A stretch of 64,000 nt of DNA from Brachybacterium subflavum (GTDB lineage: Bacteria > Actinomycetota > Actinomycetes > Actinomycetales > Dermabacteraceae): positions 372,001-436,000 of the forward strand of contig NZ_VIGP01000003.1 in NCBI RefSeq assembly GCF_009299795.1, written 5' to 3'. Position numbers and translations under genes: made by a program. The stretch's first letter is position 1. The number at the start of each line of letters is the position of its first letter. Shown here piece after piece: positions 8,291-16,608 of the stretch. The notes beneath the pieces are model-generated. The model saw only the letters and a list, made by a program, of their open reading frames with translations. It had not been told where the DNA came from and searched no databases.

Positions 8291-10312
8291 GTGGCTGCTC
8301 GAGGTGTGGAACGACTGCTCAACGTCATCATGACCATCGGGTCACGGTCCCGGATCGACCGTGCCCAGCTGTTCGACGTCATCCCCGACTACGCGAACGC
8401 CGAGAGCGCGGACGCGGCGGAGAAGATGTTCGAGCGCGACAAGGCCGCGATCCTCGAGCTCGGACTGCCCCTGGTCTCGGAGCGGGACCCGTGGGACGAG
8501 TCGCGCGTGCTCTACCGGATCGCGGGCGGCGAGGGCGGCGCCCTGGACGTGACGCCCGAGGAGTACACGGTCCTCCTCGCCGCGAGCCGCGCCTGGGACG
8601 ACGCCGCCGCCGGTGGTGCGGCGCGCCGGGTGCGCGCGAAGCTGCTGAGCCTGGGCATCGAGGCCGATCCCGATCTGCTGCGCCGCACCCCGCGCGGCGC
8701 GCTCGAGTCGCTGCCCGTGCTCACGCCGCTGCTCGAGGCCGTCACCCAGCGCCGACGGGTCGTCTTCTCCTACCGCACGGCCGACGGGCGCCCGGCCGAG
8801 CGCACGGTCGAGCCCTGGGTCGTCGCCGTCCACGAGGGTCGCTGGTACCTGTGGGGGCACGACACGGACCGCGATGCCCCTCGGCTGTTCCGCGCCTCCC
8901 GCATCGAGACCTATCCGCGGGTGAAGGGCAGGGCGAGCGCCGAGCGGCCCGCGCACACCTCGATCGAGGAGGCCCTGCACCGCTCCGACTCCGCGAGCGA
9001 GCAGTCCGCGGCCCGCCTCGCGGTCGAGCCCTTCAAGGCTCTCGCGCTGCGCGACCGCCTCGGCGCCCCGCTCGACGCGCCTGAGCTCGTGCTGACCGAG
9101 GCAGCCCGCACCCAGGTGCGGCGCCTCGTCCTCGCCGAGTCCCGCTGGATCGCGCTGCGCGAGCCCGCGCCCTGGCGCCGCGAGATCGCAGGCATCTTCG
9201 AGCAGATCGCCCGCGGCCACGAGGGAGAGCCCGATCTGGACGCCCTGGAGCGCGCGGCGGTGCGCCCCGGTCCGCGCATCCGGGTGAGCCCCAGCGGCAC
9301 GGACCATCTCTCGCGCCTGGTCGGGGAGGCCTCGTTCGTGCTCAGCCGCGGCGAGGTCGAGCTCGATCGGGTCGCCGAGGAGTTCGCCGTCTCCACCGAG
9401 CAGGTCATCGAGGATCTCCAGGTGCTGTTCGTGTGCGGGGACCTCGGCACCGGCTGGGAGGACCTCATCGAGGCCGAATGGGACTCGGGCCTCGTGCGGG
9501 TGCGCAATGCCGACGCCCTGCGGCGGCCTCTGCAGCTCAGTGCGCCCGAGACCACCGCCCTGCTCGCGGGCCTGGCGACGCTCGATCCGGCCGCCGGTTC
9601 GGAGGCGGCGCTCGTCGAGTCCGCGCGCCGCAAGCTCTCGGCCCACCTGGGGGAGGGCGACGGGACCGCGGACGACGCCTCCGTCGGGCCCGCCGCCCCC
9701 GCCGGTCCGCAGGATCCCTCCGGCCCAGGGGTCGACCGCCGCACAGCGGTGCTCGACGCCGCGCAGAACGCGATCGGCGCGCAGGAACCCCTGGTCATCC
9801 GCTACTCGCCCCCCACGGCACCCGGCACGACCGTGCGCCGCATCCATCCCCTCGAGCTGCTCACCGTGGGCTCCCGCACCTACGTGCGCGCTCACTGCGA
9901 GCTCGCGGGGGAGGAGCGCCGCTTCCGCCTCGATCGCATCGTGGAGATCCTCGACGAGGATGCGCCGCTCTCCCGCCCCCGGGCCGCGAGCACGGGCCAG
10001 GACCCGGCCTCGTCGGCCTCTCCCTCCCATCCCGCCACCGGTGCCGGCCGGGTCGACGGAGAGGTCTGGCTGCGCGTGGAGGCCGGCGGCCTGTGGATCG
10101 CGGAGGCCTTCGAGGCCGACGAGATCCGCGACCTCGAAGGGGGCAGCGTCTACGCCCGGCTCGGGCGCCCCGTGCGGGCGGCTCTCGTGGACGCGGTCAT
10201 CGAGGCGGCCGGAGCGGCCGAGGTGCTCGCGCCGCGCGAGGTGAGAGATGAGATCGTGACCATTTCCTGGGGCGGTGCTGAGCGTCACGCCGTCGGGCAG
10301 TCGGTAGGCTGA
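8291..10312 (+). CDS. pafBC: PafB-PafC fusion, WYL-domain DNA-damage regulator
   Basis: This 673-residue protein is two PafB/PafC-like units in one chain. Unit 1 has an HTH near residues 1-60, starting VERLLNVIM, and a WYL domain near 150-215 with the signature GRWYLWGHDT. Unit 2 has an HTH-like stretch (LSRLVGEASFVLSRGEVEL) near 340 and a second WYL domain near 500-560. PafBC is known in mycobacteria as a transcriptional activator of the LexA-independent DNA-damage response, and natural fusions are known in Micrococcales. The GTG at 8291 is chosen for its leaderless promoter; GTG 8270 overlaps that promoter. A long Pro/Ala/Asp-rich linker (about 455-485) separates two parts of unit 2. Confidence 0.88.
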   Translation: MAARGVERLLNVIMTIGSRSRIDRAQLFDVIPDYANAESADAAEKMFERDKAAILELGLPLVSERDPWDESRVLYRIAGGEGGALDVTPEEYTVLLAASRAWDDAAAGGAARRVRAKLLSLGIEADPDLLRRTPRGALESLPVLTPLLEAVTQRRRVVFSYRTADGRPAERTVEPWVVAVHEGRWYLWGHDTDRDAPRLFRASRIETYPRVKGRASAERPAHTSIEEALHRSDSASEQSAARLAVEPFKALALRDRLGAPLDAPELVLTEAARTQVRRLVLAESRWIALREPAPWRREIAGIFEQIARGHEGEPDLDALERAAVRPGPRIRVSPSGTDHLSRLVGEASFVLSRGEVELDRVAEEFAVSTEQVIEDLQVLFVCGDLGTGWEDLIEAEWDSGLVRVRNADALRRPLQLSAPETTALLAGLATLDPAAGSEAALVESARRKLSAHLGEGDGTADDASVGPAAPAGPQDPSGPGVDRRTAVLDAAQNAIGAQEPLVIRYSPPTAPGTTVRRIHPLELLTVGSRTYVRAHCELAGEERRFRLDRIVEILDEDAPLSRPRAASTGQDPASSASPSHPATGAGRVDGEVWLRVEAGGLWIAEAFEADEIRDLEGGSVYARLGRPVRAALVDAVIEAAGAAEVLAPREVRDEIVTISWGGAERHAVGQSVG

Positions 10313-10380
10313 GCCCTCGAGCGTGCGCAGCGCCCCGGCGGCGTCGCCGCGGACTGCGCGTCCCCGCTCCACGGACTCCA

Positions 10381-10399
10381 TACAGTCCCGCTGTGGGAC
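10381..10399 (+). promoter_or_regulatory. Putative tatA promoter with small inverted repeat
   Basis: TACAGT (10381-10386) is a possible -10 element, overlapping the inverted repeat GTCCC-gctgt-GGGAC (10385-10399). The repeat could be an operator or a short 5' hairpin. The rest of the 133-base gap before tatA shows nothing else recognisable. Confidence 0.3.
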
Positions 10400-10445
10400 G
10401 ATACTGAGGCCGCCTCCCGCCGCGGCCCCGACGAAAGGACAGACC

Positions 10446-10802
10446 ATGGGTGCGATCAAGCCCTGGCACATCATCATCCTCGTCCTGGTGGTGCTGCTTC
10501 TCTTCGGTGCGGGCAAGCTCCCGAGCCTGGCCCGCAACGTGGGCAAGTCGATGCGCATCTTCAAGAGCGAGGTCGACGAGCTGCGCGGGGACGAGGCCGA
10601 GGACGAGGACGACGAGGAGCCCCGCGACCGTCGCGACCGCTCGAGCCGCGAGCGCCGGGACGAGCGGGACGCGCGCGGCTCCGCCGACGCTCGGGACGAG
10701 CGCTCCGGGCGCGATGACCGCGCCTACGATCCGCGCGACGAGCGCGACCGCGACACGGTGCGCGCACAGGACCGGCCCGAGGACGACTACCGTCGCGACT
10801 GA
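10446..10802 (+). CDS. tatA: Sec-independent protein translocase subunit TatA
   Basis: This 118-residue protein is the pore-forming subunit of the twin-arginine translocase, which exports folded proteins. It has one N-terminal membrane helix (residues 7-22), then the diagnostic amphipathic stretch FGAGKLPSLARNVGKSMRIF (residues 20-39). The C-terminal two thirds is highly charged and disordered, with Asp/Arg repeats. The ATG at 10446 has GAAAGGAC upstream. tatC follows after a 119-base gap that contains a hairpin, so tatA may be made in excess over tatC. A likely substrate, a Tat-signal lysozyme, lies at 57.3 kb. Confidence 0.95.
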   Translation: MGAIKPWHIIILVLVVLLLFGAGKLPSLARNVGKSMRIFKSEVDELRGDEAEDEDDEEPRDRRDRSSRERRDERDARGSADARDERSGRDDRAYDPRDERDRDTVRAQDRPEDDYRRD

Positions 10803-10867
10803 GCCCCTGCTCTCCTCGCTTTCTCCCGCGGCTCCCGCGCCCAGCGCGCGCGACCGCATGATCTGAC

Positions 10868-10896
10868 GGGTCCGGGCGTCCCAGGCGCCCGGACCC
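10868..10896 (+). terminator. Hairpin between tatA and tatC
   Basis: GGGTCCGGGCG and CGCCCGGACCC form a perfect 11-base-pair stem with the 7-base loop TCCCAGG. No U-tract follows. It could be a partial terminator or mRNA-stabilising hairpin setting the tatA-to-tatC ratio, since TatA is needed in excess. Confidence 0.6.
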
Positions 10897-10921
10897 TCGA
10901 TGCCGGAAGGACGAATCGCCC

Positions 10922-11872
10922 GTGGCGCAGAACCAGACCTCCGACGAGGCCGCCGAGCCCGCGAAGGCTCGCCGGGGCCGGGGCTCGTCGAAGTCGTCGG
11001 CGAAGTCGACCAAGAAGAGGCGCCGCCGCGATCCCGAGGGCCGCATGGCCCTCAACGAGCACCTCATCGAGCTGCGCAACCGCCTGGTCATCTGCGCGGT
11101 CGCGATCCTCCTCCTCTCCGTCGTCGGCTGGTTCGCCTTCGATTTCGTGTACTCCTTCCTGCAGCGGCCGTTCAGCGCGGCGAAGGTGCTGAACCCGAAC
11201 CTCGACGCCCGGATCAGCTACACGAAGGCCGGGGACTTCCTGAGCACGAAGCTCCAGATCTCGGCGTACATCGGCCTGATCCTCTCCGCGCCCGTGGTGA
11301 TCTACGAGATCTGGATGTTCCTCGTCCCGGGTCTGCACAAGACCGAGCGCCGCTACGCCATCGGCTTCTTCGGCTCCGCGATCCCGCTGTTCTTCATCGG
11401 CTGCGTGGCCGGCTTCTGGATCATGGACAAGGCGATCCCGATCCTGCTGAGCTTCGCCCCGAACAGCGAGGCCGTCACCGCCAACCTGAACTTTGGCGAC
11501 TACCTCAAGCTGTTCATCAAGACGATGCTGGCCTTCGGCGTCGCCTTCGACCTGCCGGTCGTCCTCGTGCTGCTGAACTTCCTGGGGATCCTCTCGGGTC
11601 GCAGCATGCTCAAGGCCTGGCGCTGGGTGGTCTTCCTCTGCTTCGCCTTCACGGCGGTCATGGTGCCCACGCCGGATCCGTTCACGATGATCGGTATGAC
11701 CCTGCCGATGGTGGCCCTCTACTTCGCCGCCGTGCTCGTCAGCTTCTGGAACGACAGACGCCGCCGCAGGGCCGAGGGCGCCGAGCTCGACGACGAGCAG
11801 GCGAGCACCATCGACGACGCCCCCGAGGCGATCGACGGACCGTCCTCCCTCGACGAGGACGACGAACGGTGA
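10922..11872 (+). CDS. tatC: Sec-independent protein translocase subunit TatC
   Basis: This 316-residue polytopic membrane protein is the twin-arginine signal receptor. After a basic disordered extension of about 40 residues it has the conserved ALNEHLIELRNRL motif near residue 42 and six membrane segments. Other family landmarks are FLVPGLHKTERRY near 130 and SFAPNSEAVTANLNFGDYL near 178. The C-terminal tail is acidic. The start is a GTG at 10922 with CCGGAAGGACG upstream. The stop overlaps the GTG of the next gene (GTGA). Confidence 0.95.
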   Translation: MAQNQTSDEAAEPAKARRGRGSSKSSAKSTKKRRRRDPEGRMALNEHLIELRNRLVICAVAILLLSVVGWFAFDFVYSFLQRPFSAAKVLNPNLDARISYTKAGDFLSTKLQISAYIGLILSAPVVIYEIWMFLVPGLHKTERRYAIGFFGSAIPLFFIGCVAGFWIMDKAIPILLSFAPNSEAVTANLNFGDYLKLFIKTMLAFGVAFDLPVVLVLLNFLGILSGRSMLKAWRWVVFLCFAFTAVMVPTPDPFTMIGMTLPMVALYFAAVLVSFWNDRRRRRAEGAELDDEQASTIDDAPEAIDGPSSLDEDDER

Positions 11873-12819
11873 GCCGCCTGCGGATCGGATTGCTGACGAA
11901 TCCGTCCGCCGCCCACGGCGCCGCCCAGCGCACGGGGCGCCAGGTCGCCCACCTCCTGCGGATCGCCGGCATCTCCGTCGTCGAGCTCACCGCCTCCAGC
12001 GCGGCCGTCGCCCGCGCCCGCGCCATGGAGATCCGCGAGACCCTCACGGCGCTCGTCGTCGTGGGAGGAGACGGCACCGTGGCGCTCGGCGCCGAGATCG
12101 TCGCGAACACCGCGGTGCGCCTCGGCGTCGTCCCCGCGGGGAGCGGCAACGACTTCGCGCGCGCCCTGGGCCTGGACGGGACCGACGTCGAGACGTCCGT
12201 GCGCGACCTCCTGCACGCCCTCTCGCGCCCCGTGGTGGCGATCGACGCCATCGAGCTGCGGGCAGACGTCGAGGACGGGCATCCGGCCGGCGCCCCGACG
12301 ATCGCCGTGGGCAACGTGTCGCTCGGCTTCGACGCCCTCGTCAATGCGCGCGCGAACTCCTCGCGGCTGTCGCCGCGCCTGCGCTACACGGGCGGGGTGA
12401 TGCGCGAACTGGCCTCCTTCCGCCCCTTCCCGTACTGGATCGAGGTCGACGGAGGCCCTCGCGAGGAGATCGATGCGAGCCTGATGACGCTGTGCAGCAC
12501 GGGGACTTTCGGCGGCGGGATGCGCCTGGTGCCCGACGCCCGCGTCGACGACGGCCTGCTCGACCTCGCGATCGTCTCCGGCCTCGGTCGCGCCGGGCTC
12601 GTGCGCTTCTTCCCCAGGGTTTTCCGCGGCACCCACACGGACCTCTCCGTCTTCTCCGTGCGGCAGGTCCGCGAGATCCGGCTGGGACTGCGGGAGCCGA
12701 CGCTGCTGCGCGCCTTCGCCGACGGCGAGCCGCGCAGCCAGCTCCCCGTGCGGGCCCGGGTCCTCCCGGGGGCGGTGCGCATCCTCGCCGACCTCCCCCG
12801 CGCGGAAGGGAGGTCCTGA
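11869..12819 (+). CDS. Diacylglycerol kinase family lipid kinase
   Basis: This 316-residue protein has the NAD kinase/DAGK fold: VVVGGDGTVALGAEIV near residue 64 (the GGDGT nucleotide motif) and PAGSGNDFARALGL near 88. Family members phosphorylate lipids such as diacylglycerol, or act on sphingoid or polyprenyl-like lipids. The substrate here cannot be told from sequence. It overlaps tatC upstream by four bases and helY downstream by one base, so it belongs to the tatC-helY operon, an arrangement seen widely in actinomycetes. Confidence 0.85.
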   Translation: MSRLRIGLLTNPSAAHGAAQRTGRQVAHLLRIAGISVVELTASSAAVARARAMEIRETLTALVVVGGDGTVALGAEIVANTAVRLGVVPAGSGNDFARALGLDGTDVETSVRDLLHALSRPVVAIDAIELRADVEDGHPAGAPTIAVGNVSLGFDALVNARANSSRLSPRLRYTGGVMRELASFRPFPYWIEVDGGPREEIDASLMTLCSTGTFGGGMRLVPDARVDDGLLDLAIVSGLGRAGLVRFFPRVFRGTHTDLSVFSVRQVREIRLGLREPTLLRAFADGEPRSQLPVRARVLPGAVRILADLPRAEGRS

Positions 12820-15755
12820 TGTCCTCGCCCTCGGAGGCCTACGCCCGCTTCCGCGCCGAGCAGCGCCGGGAGAGGACGCAGCTGGCCGTCTTCCGCGAGC
12901 GCTTCGGCTTCGCCCTCGACCCCTTCCAGGTCGACGGCTGCGAGGCCCTCGAGCACGGGGAGTCCGTGCTCGTGGCCGCTCCCACCGGCGCCGGGAAGAC
13001 CATCGTCGGCGAGTTCGCCGTCCATCTCGCCCTCTCGCAGGGACGCAAGGTCTTCTACACGACGCCCATCAAGGCGCTGTCGAACCAGAAGCACGACGAG
13101 CTGCGCGCGTGGCTCGGCCACGAGAGGGTCGGCCTGCTCACCGGCGACGTGAGCCTGCACCCCGAGGCCGACGTGGTCGTGATGACCACCGAGGTGCTGC
13201 GCAACATGCTCTATGCCGGCTCGCCGCTGCTCGAGGGGCTCGGCTTCGTGGTCATGGACGAGGTCCATTACCTCGCCGACCGTCTGCGCGGACCGGTCTG
13301 GGAGGAGGTCATCATCCACCTCGACCGCTCCGTGCAGCTCGTCGCCCTCTCGGCCACGGTCTCGAACGCCGAGGAGTTCGGGACCTGGCTGCAGGAGGTG
13401 CGCGGGAGCACCGCGATCATCGTCTCCGAGACCCGCCCGGTGCCGCTGTGGCAGCACGTGCTCGTGGGGACCGAGCTCATGGACCTCTTCGTCGACGAGG
13501 ACGGCGAGAGGGCCGTCTCCCACGGGCCGGGAGCCCGCGGTCGCAGCGGGATCAACCCGGACCTCGAGCAGGTCTCCTCCGTCTCGGCCCCGGTCGACGG
13601 TCGCCGCGGGGGAGCGCGCGACGGCTCGGGCGGTCACGGAGGCCGCCCCGGCAGGGGCCACGGAGGCCGCGGGCGCAGCGACCGCCGGGGCACCGGCGGA
13701 CGCCACCGCCCGCGCGGCCACGACCGACACGGCGGCGACGGTCGTCATGGCGGGGACAGGCACCGCGGCAGCAGCCGCGGCGAGACCGGCCGCGCGCCGC
13801 ACCGGCCCCGACCGCCCCGGCAGTCGGAGATCGTCGCGATCCTGGACGACGAGGGCCTGCTGCCCGCGATCTTTTTCATCTTCTCGCGCGCCGGCTGCGA
13901 CGCCTCCGTGCGTCGTCTCGATCAGTCGCGCGTGCGATTGACCACGGACTCCGAGCGCGCCCGGATCCGCGCGGTCCTCGACGAGCGCCTCTCCGTGATC
14001 GGCGTCGAGGACGAGCAGGTCCTGCACCTGGCCCAGTTCCGCCGCGCCGCCGAGAACGGCTTCGCCGCCCACCACGCCGGCATGCTCCCGCTGCTCAAGG
14101 CGTGCGTCGAGGACCTCTTCGAGGAAGCCCTGATCAAGGTCGTCTTCGCTACCGAGACCCTCGCGCTCGGCATCAACATGCCCGCGCGCTCGGTCGTCCT
14201 GGACAAGCTCACGAAGTTCAACGGCGTCGAGCACGCCGACCTCACGCCGGGGGAGTTCACGCAGCTCACCGGGAGGGCGGGCCGCCGCGGCATCGACGTC
14301 GAGGGCCACGCGATCGTCGTCGCCGCCCCCGGGTTCGACGCCTCGGCGGTGGCCTCCCTCGCCTCCCGGCGGACCTTCCCGCTGCGCTCCGCCTTCCACC
14401 CGACGGCGAACATGGCCGTCAACCTGCTGAGCCGCTTCGATCTCGAGCAGGCCCGCGAGACCCTCGAGATGAGCTTCGCCCAGTTCCAGAGCGACCGCAG
14501 CGTCGTGGGTCTGGCCCGTCGCGCCCGCGAGCTCGAGGACACCGCCGCCTCCTACCGCGAGGCGGCGGTCTGCGAGCGCGGCGACCTGGGCGAGTACGCG
14601 GAGATCCGGCGCCGCATCACCGAGCGCGAGAAGACCCTCTCCCGGCGCCGCTCCGCGGGCGACCGCGATCGCACCCTGAAGGCGCTGCGCGCCCTGCGCC
14701 GCGGAGAGGTGATCGCCCTCCCGGGCGGTCGGCGCCAGGGGTACGCGGTCGTGCTCGACGTGGACCGCGAGGTCCTGGGCGGCCCGCAGGTCGACGTGCT
14801 CACGACGGAGGGCCGCGCGCGCAGCCTCCGCCCCGGGGACGTGCCCAGCCCTCCCGCGGTCATCGACACCCTGCGTCTGCCGCGGCCCGACCGCATGGGG
14901 TCGGCGAAGGTCCGCAAGGACACCGCGGCCGCCCTGCGCGAGCGCCTGGCCGGACACGACCACGACGCGCGCGCCGAGGTGCGCCGCCTCGCCGGGCGCA
15001 CCCCGTCGACCGCCGCCGAGGATCCCGAGCTCATCGAGCTCCGCGAGCGGATGCGCGCCCACCCCTGCCACACGTGCCCCGAGCTCGAGGCCCATGAACG
15101 GTGGCTGCAGCGCCTCGGGCGCGCCGAGAAGGACCTCGCCTCCGTGCAGCGGCGCATCGAGGGCCGCACCTCGTCGCTGGCCCGCCAGTTCGATCGCGTG
15201 ATCGCCCTGCTCACCGAGCTCGGGCACCTCGCCGAGGCTCCGGGCGGCGGCCTGCGGCCGACGGAGCGCGGCCTCCGCCTGCGCCGACTGTTCTCGGATC
15301 GCGACCTGCTGGTCGCCGAGTGCCTCGAGCGCGGCGCCTGGGACGAACTGCGCCCGGCGGAGCTCGCCGCGATGGTCTCCGCCTGCACCTACGAGGCCCG
15401 GCGCGACTCCCCGCAGGCGCCCGAGCTGCCGCCCGGCGCCCGCTTCGACACCGCCCTGCTCGCGACAGAGCGCGTCGCGAAGGATCTGCGCTCGGCCGAG
15501 GAGCGCCACGGCGTCGACCCGACAGCGGCGCCCGATCCTGCGATCAGCGCGATCATGCACCGCTGGGCGAGCGGCGAGCATCTCGCCGCCGCCCTCCAGG
15601 ACGCGGATCTCACCCCGGGGGACTTCGTCCGCCACTGCCGGCAGGTGGTCGACCTGCTCGAGCAGCTCACCGACTCACCGCACGTCTCCCTCTCAGCCAG
15701 GGATGCCATAGTCGGCGTGCGCCGCGGACTCGTCGCCCAGGAGATGGAGCGATGA
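12819..15755 (+). CDS. helY: Ski2/Mtr4-type RNA helicase HelY
   Basis: This 978-residue superfamily 2 helicase belongs to the actinobacterial HelY group, thought to act in RNA processing or decay. Motifs in order: Walker A AAPTGAGKTIVGE near residue 50, the DEVH box MDEVHYLADR near 146, SATVSNAEEF near 178, AHHAGMLPLLK near 415, FATETLALGINMPARSVV near 445 and QLTGRAGRRGID near 480. A C-terminal DSHCT-like domain follows. Residues about 236-336 are an inserted disordered stretch rich in Gly, Arg, His and Asp (for example DRHGGDGRHGGDRH). The start codon overlaps the stop of the previous gene (TGATG). Confidence 0.9.
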   Translation: MSSPSEAYARFRAEQRRERTQLAVFRERFGFALDPFQVDGCEALEHGESVLVAAPTGAGKTIVGEFAVHLALSQGRKVFYTTPIKALSNQKHDELRAWLGHERVGLLTGDVSLHPEADVVVMTTEVLRNMLYAGSPLLEGLGFVVMDEVHYLADRLRGPVWEEVIIHLDRSVQLVALSATVSNAEEFGTWLQEVRGSTAIIVSETRPVPLWQHVLVGTELMDLFVDEDGERAVSHGPGARGRSGINPDLEQVSSVSAPVDGRRGGARDGSGGHGGRPGRGHGGRGRSDRRGTGGRHRPRGHDRHGGDGRHGGDRHRGSSRGETGRAPHRPRPPRQSEIVAILDDEGLLPAIFFIFSRAGCDASVRRLDQSRVRLTTDSERARIRAVLDERLSVIGVEDEQVLHLAQFRRAAENGFAAHHAGMLPLLKACVEDLFEEALIKVVFATETLALGINMPARSVVLDKLTKFNGVEHADLTPGEFTQLTGRAGRRGIDVEGHAIVVAAPGFDASAVASLASRRTFPLRSAFHPTANMAVNLLSRFDLEQARETLEMSFAQFQSDRSVVGLARRARELEDTAASYREAAVCERGDLGEYAEIRRRITEREKTLSRRRSAGDRDRTLKALRALRRGEVIALPGGRRQGYAVVLDVDREVLGGPQVDVLTTEGRARSLRPGDVPSPPAVIDTLRLPRPDRMGSAKVRKDTAAALRERLAGHDHDARAEVRRLAGRTPSTAAEDPELIELRERMRAHPCHTCPELEAHERWLQRLGRAEKDLASVQRRIEGRTSSLARQFDRVIALLTELGHLAEAPGGGLRPTERGLRLRRLFSDRDLLVAECLERGAWDELRPAELAAMVSACTYEARRDSPQAPELPPGARFDTALLATERVAKDLRSAEERHGVDPTAAPDPAISAIMHRWASGEHLAAALQDADLTPGDFVRHCRQVVDLLEQLTDSPHVSLSARDAIVGVRRGLVAQEMER

Positions 15756-15840
15756 CCCCGCGCCGCGTCCGCCCCGCCAGCCCGCCGCCTCCGCCACGAG
15801 CCCGCCCGCTCCCACCACGTCCGCAAGGAGTACCCCGGTC

Positions 15841-16608
15841 ATGACCGCGCACGGCACCGATGCCCCGTCGACCTCCGCGCAGGACGAGGTGCTCTTCACC
15901 GGCGTCGTCGTCTACTCCACACAGGATCCGGAGGCCTCCGCCGTCCTCGTCTCCGGGGGAGTGGTGGCATGGATCGGGCCGACGGAGACCGCCGAGGGCC
16001 TCCACCCCCGCGCGCGCCGCGTCGACGCGACCGGCTGCCTGCTCACCCCGGGATTCGTCGACTGCCTGCCCACGCCCGACGGCGCCGCCGTGGACGACGA
16101 CTGGCGCGCCGCCGCGGCCTCCCGCGGCATCACCGGAGCCGTCCCCGGGAGCGCGGGGACGCGCGAGGGCATGCGCGTGCTGAGCCCCCTCGCCGAGCCG
16201 CTGCCGCTCAAGGACCTCAGTGCGCAGGGCGTCCCGCTGGCCTTCGGCTCGCTCGGGGCCGAGGACGCCCTGGACCCGTGGAGCTGGGTGCGCGCCGCCG
16301 CCCACGGCGGGGATCCCGCCCAGCGCATCAGCGACCGCGCGGCGTTCCTCGCCTCCACGCGCGCGGGTCTGCGGCTGCTGGACGTGCCCCATCCCGGGGC
16401 CCTGAACCTCGGCGTCGAGGCGACGCTCGTGGTGTGGGAGCCCTGGGACTTCACCGTCCACTCCTCGGACATCCGCACCAACGCCTGGTCCGTCGACCCC
16501 CGTTCGCGCACCCCTATGCTCCCCGACCTCACCGAGGGCGCGCCGCGGGCGCTGCGCACGCTCGTGCGCGGGGAGATCGTCCACGACGTGCCGGGGGCCC
16601 TCGGCTGA
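15841..16608 (+). CDS. Amidohydrolase-like protein lacking the catalytic barrel
   Basis: At 255 residues this is about half the length of the amidohydrolases usually found beside lnt. The N-terminal sandwich half is present ([19 protein letters not shown]...VVAWIGP) and ends [12 protein letters not shown] at about residues 63-74, but where the family has the metal-binding His-x-His it reads LPTPDGA. The C-terminal sandwich half is also recognisable ([33 protein letters not shown]). The central TIM barrel with its other metal ligands is missing. Hydrolase activity is therefore unlikely, yet the frame is intact and coupled to lnt (TGATG overlap). A structural or binding role, or an early pseudogene, are both possible. 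Confidence 0.65.
   Translation: MTAHGTDAPSTSAQDEVLFTGVVVYSTQDPEASAVLVSGGVVAWIGPTETAEGLHPRARRVDATGCLLTPGFVDCLPTPDGAAVDDDWRAAAASRGITGAVPGSAGTREGMRVLSPLAEPLPLKDLSAQGVPLAFGSLGAEDALDPWSWVRAAAHGGDPAQRISDRAAFLASTRAGLRLLDVPHPGALNLGVEATLVVWEPWDFTVHSSDIRTNAWSVDPRSRTPMLPDLTEGAPRALRTLVRGEIVHDVPGALG

Noticed and set aside
12384-15635. A 1083-codon open frame on the minus strand opposite helY
   Set aside because: It is a shadow of helY caused by high GC; the Arg/Gly/Ala/His-rich translation has no domain.
15841-16608. Functional amidohydrolase
   Set aside because: The metal-binding His-x-His and the whole catalytic barrel are missing.
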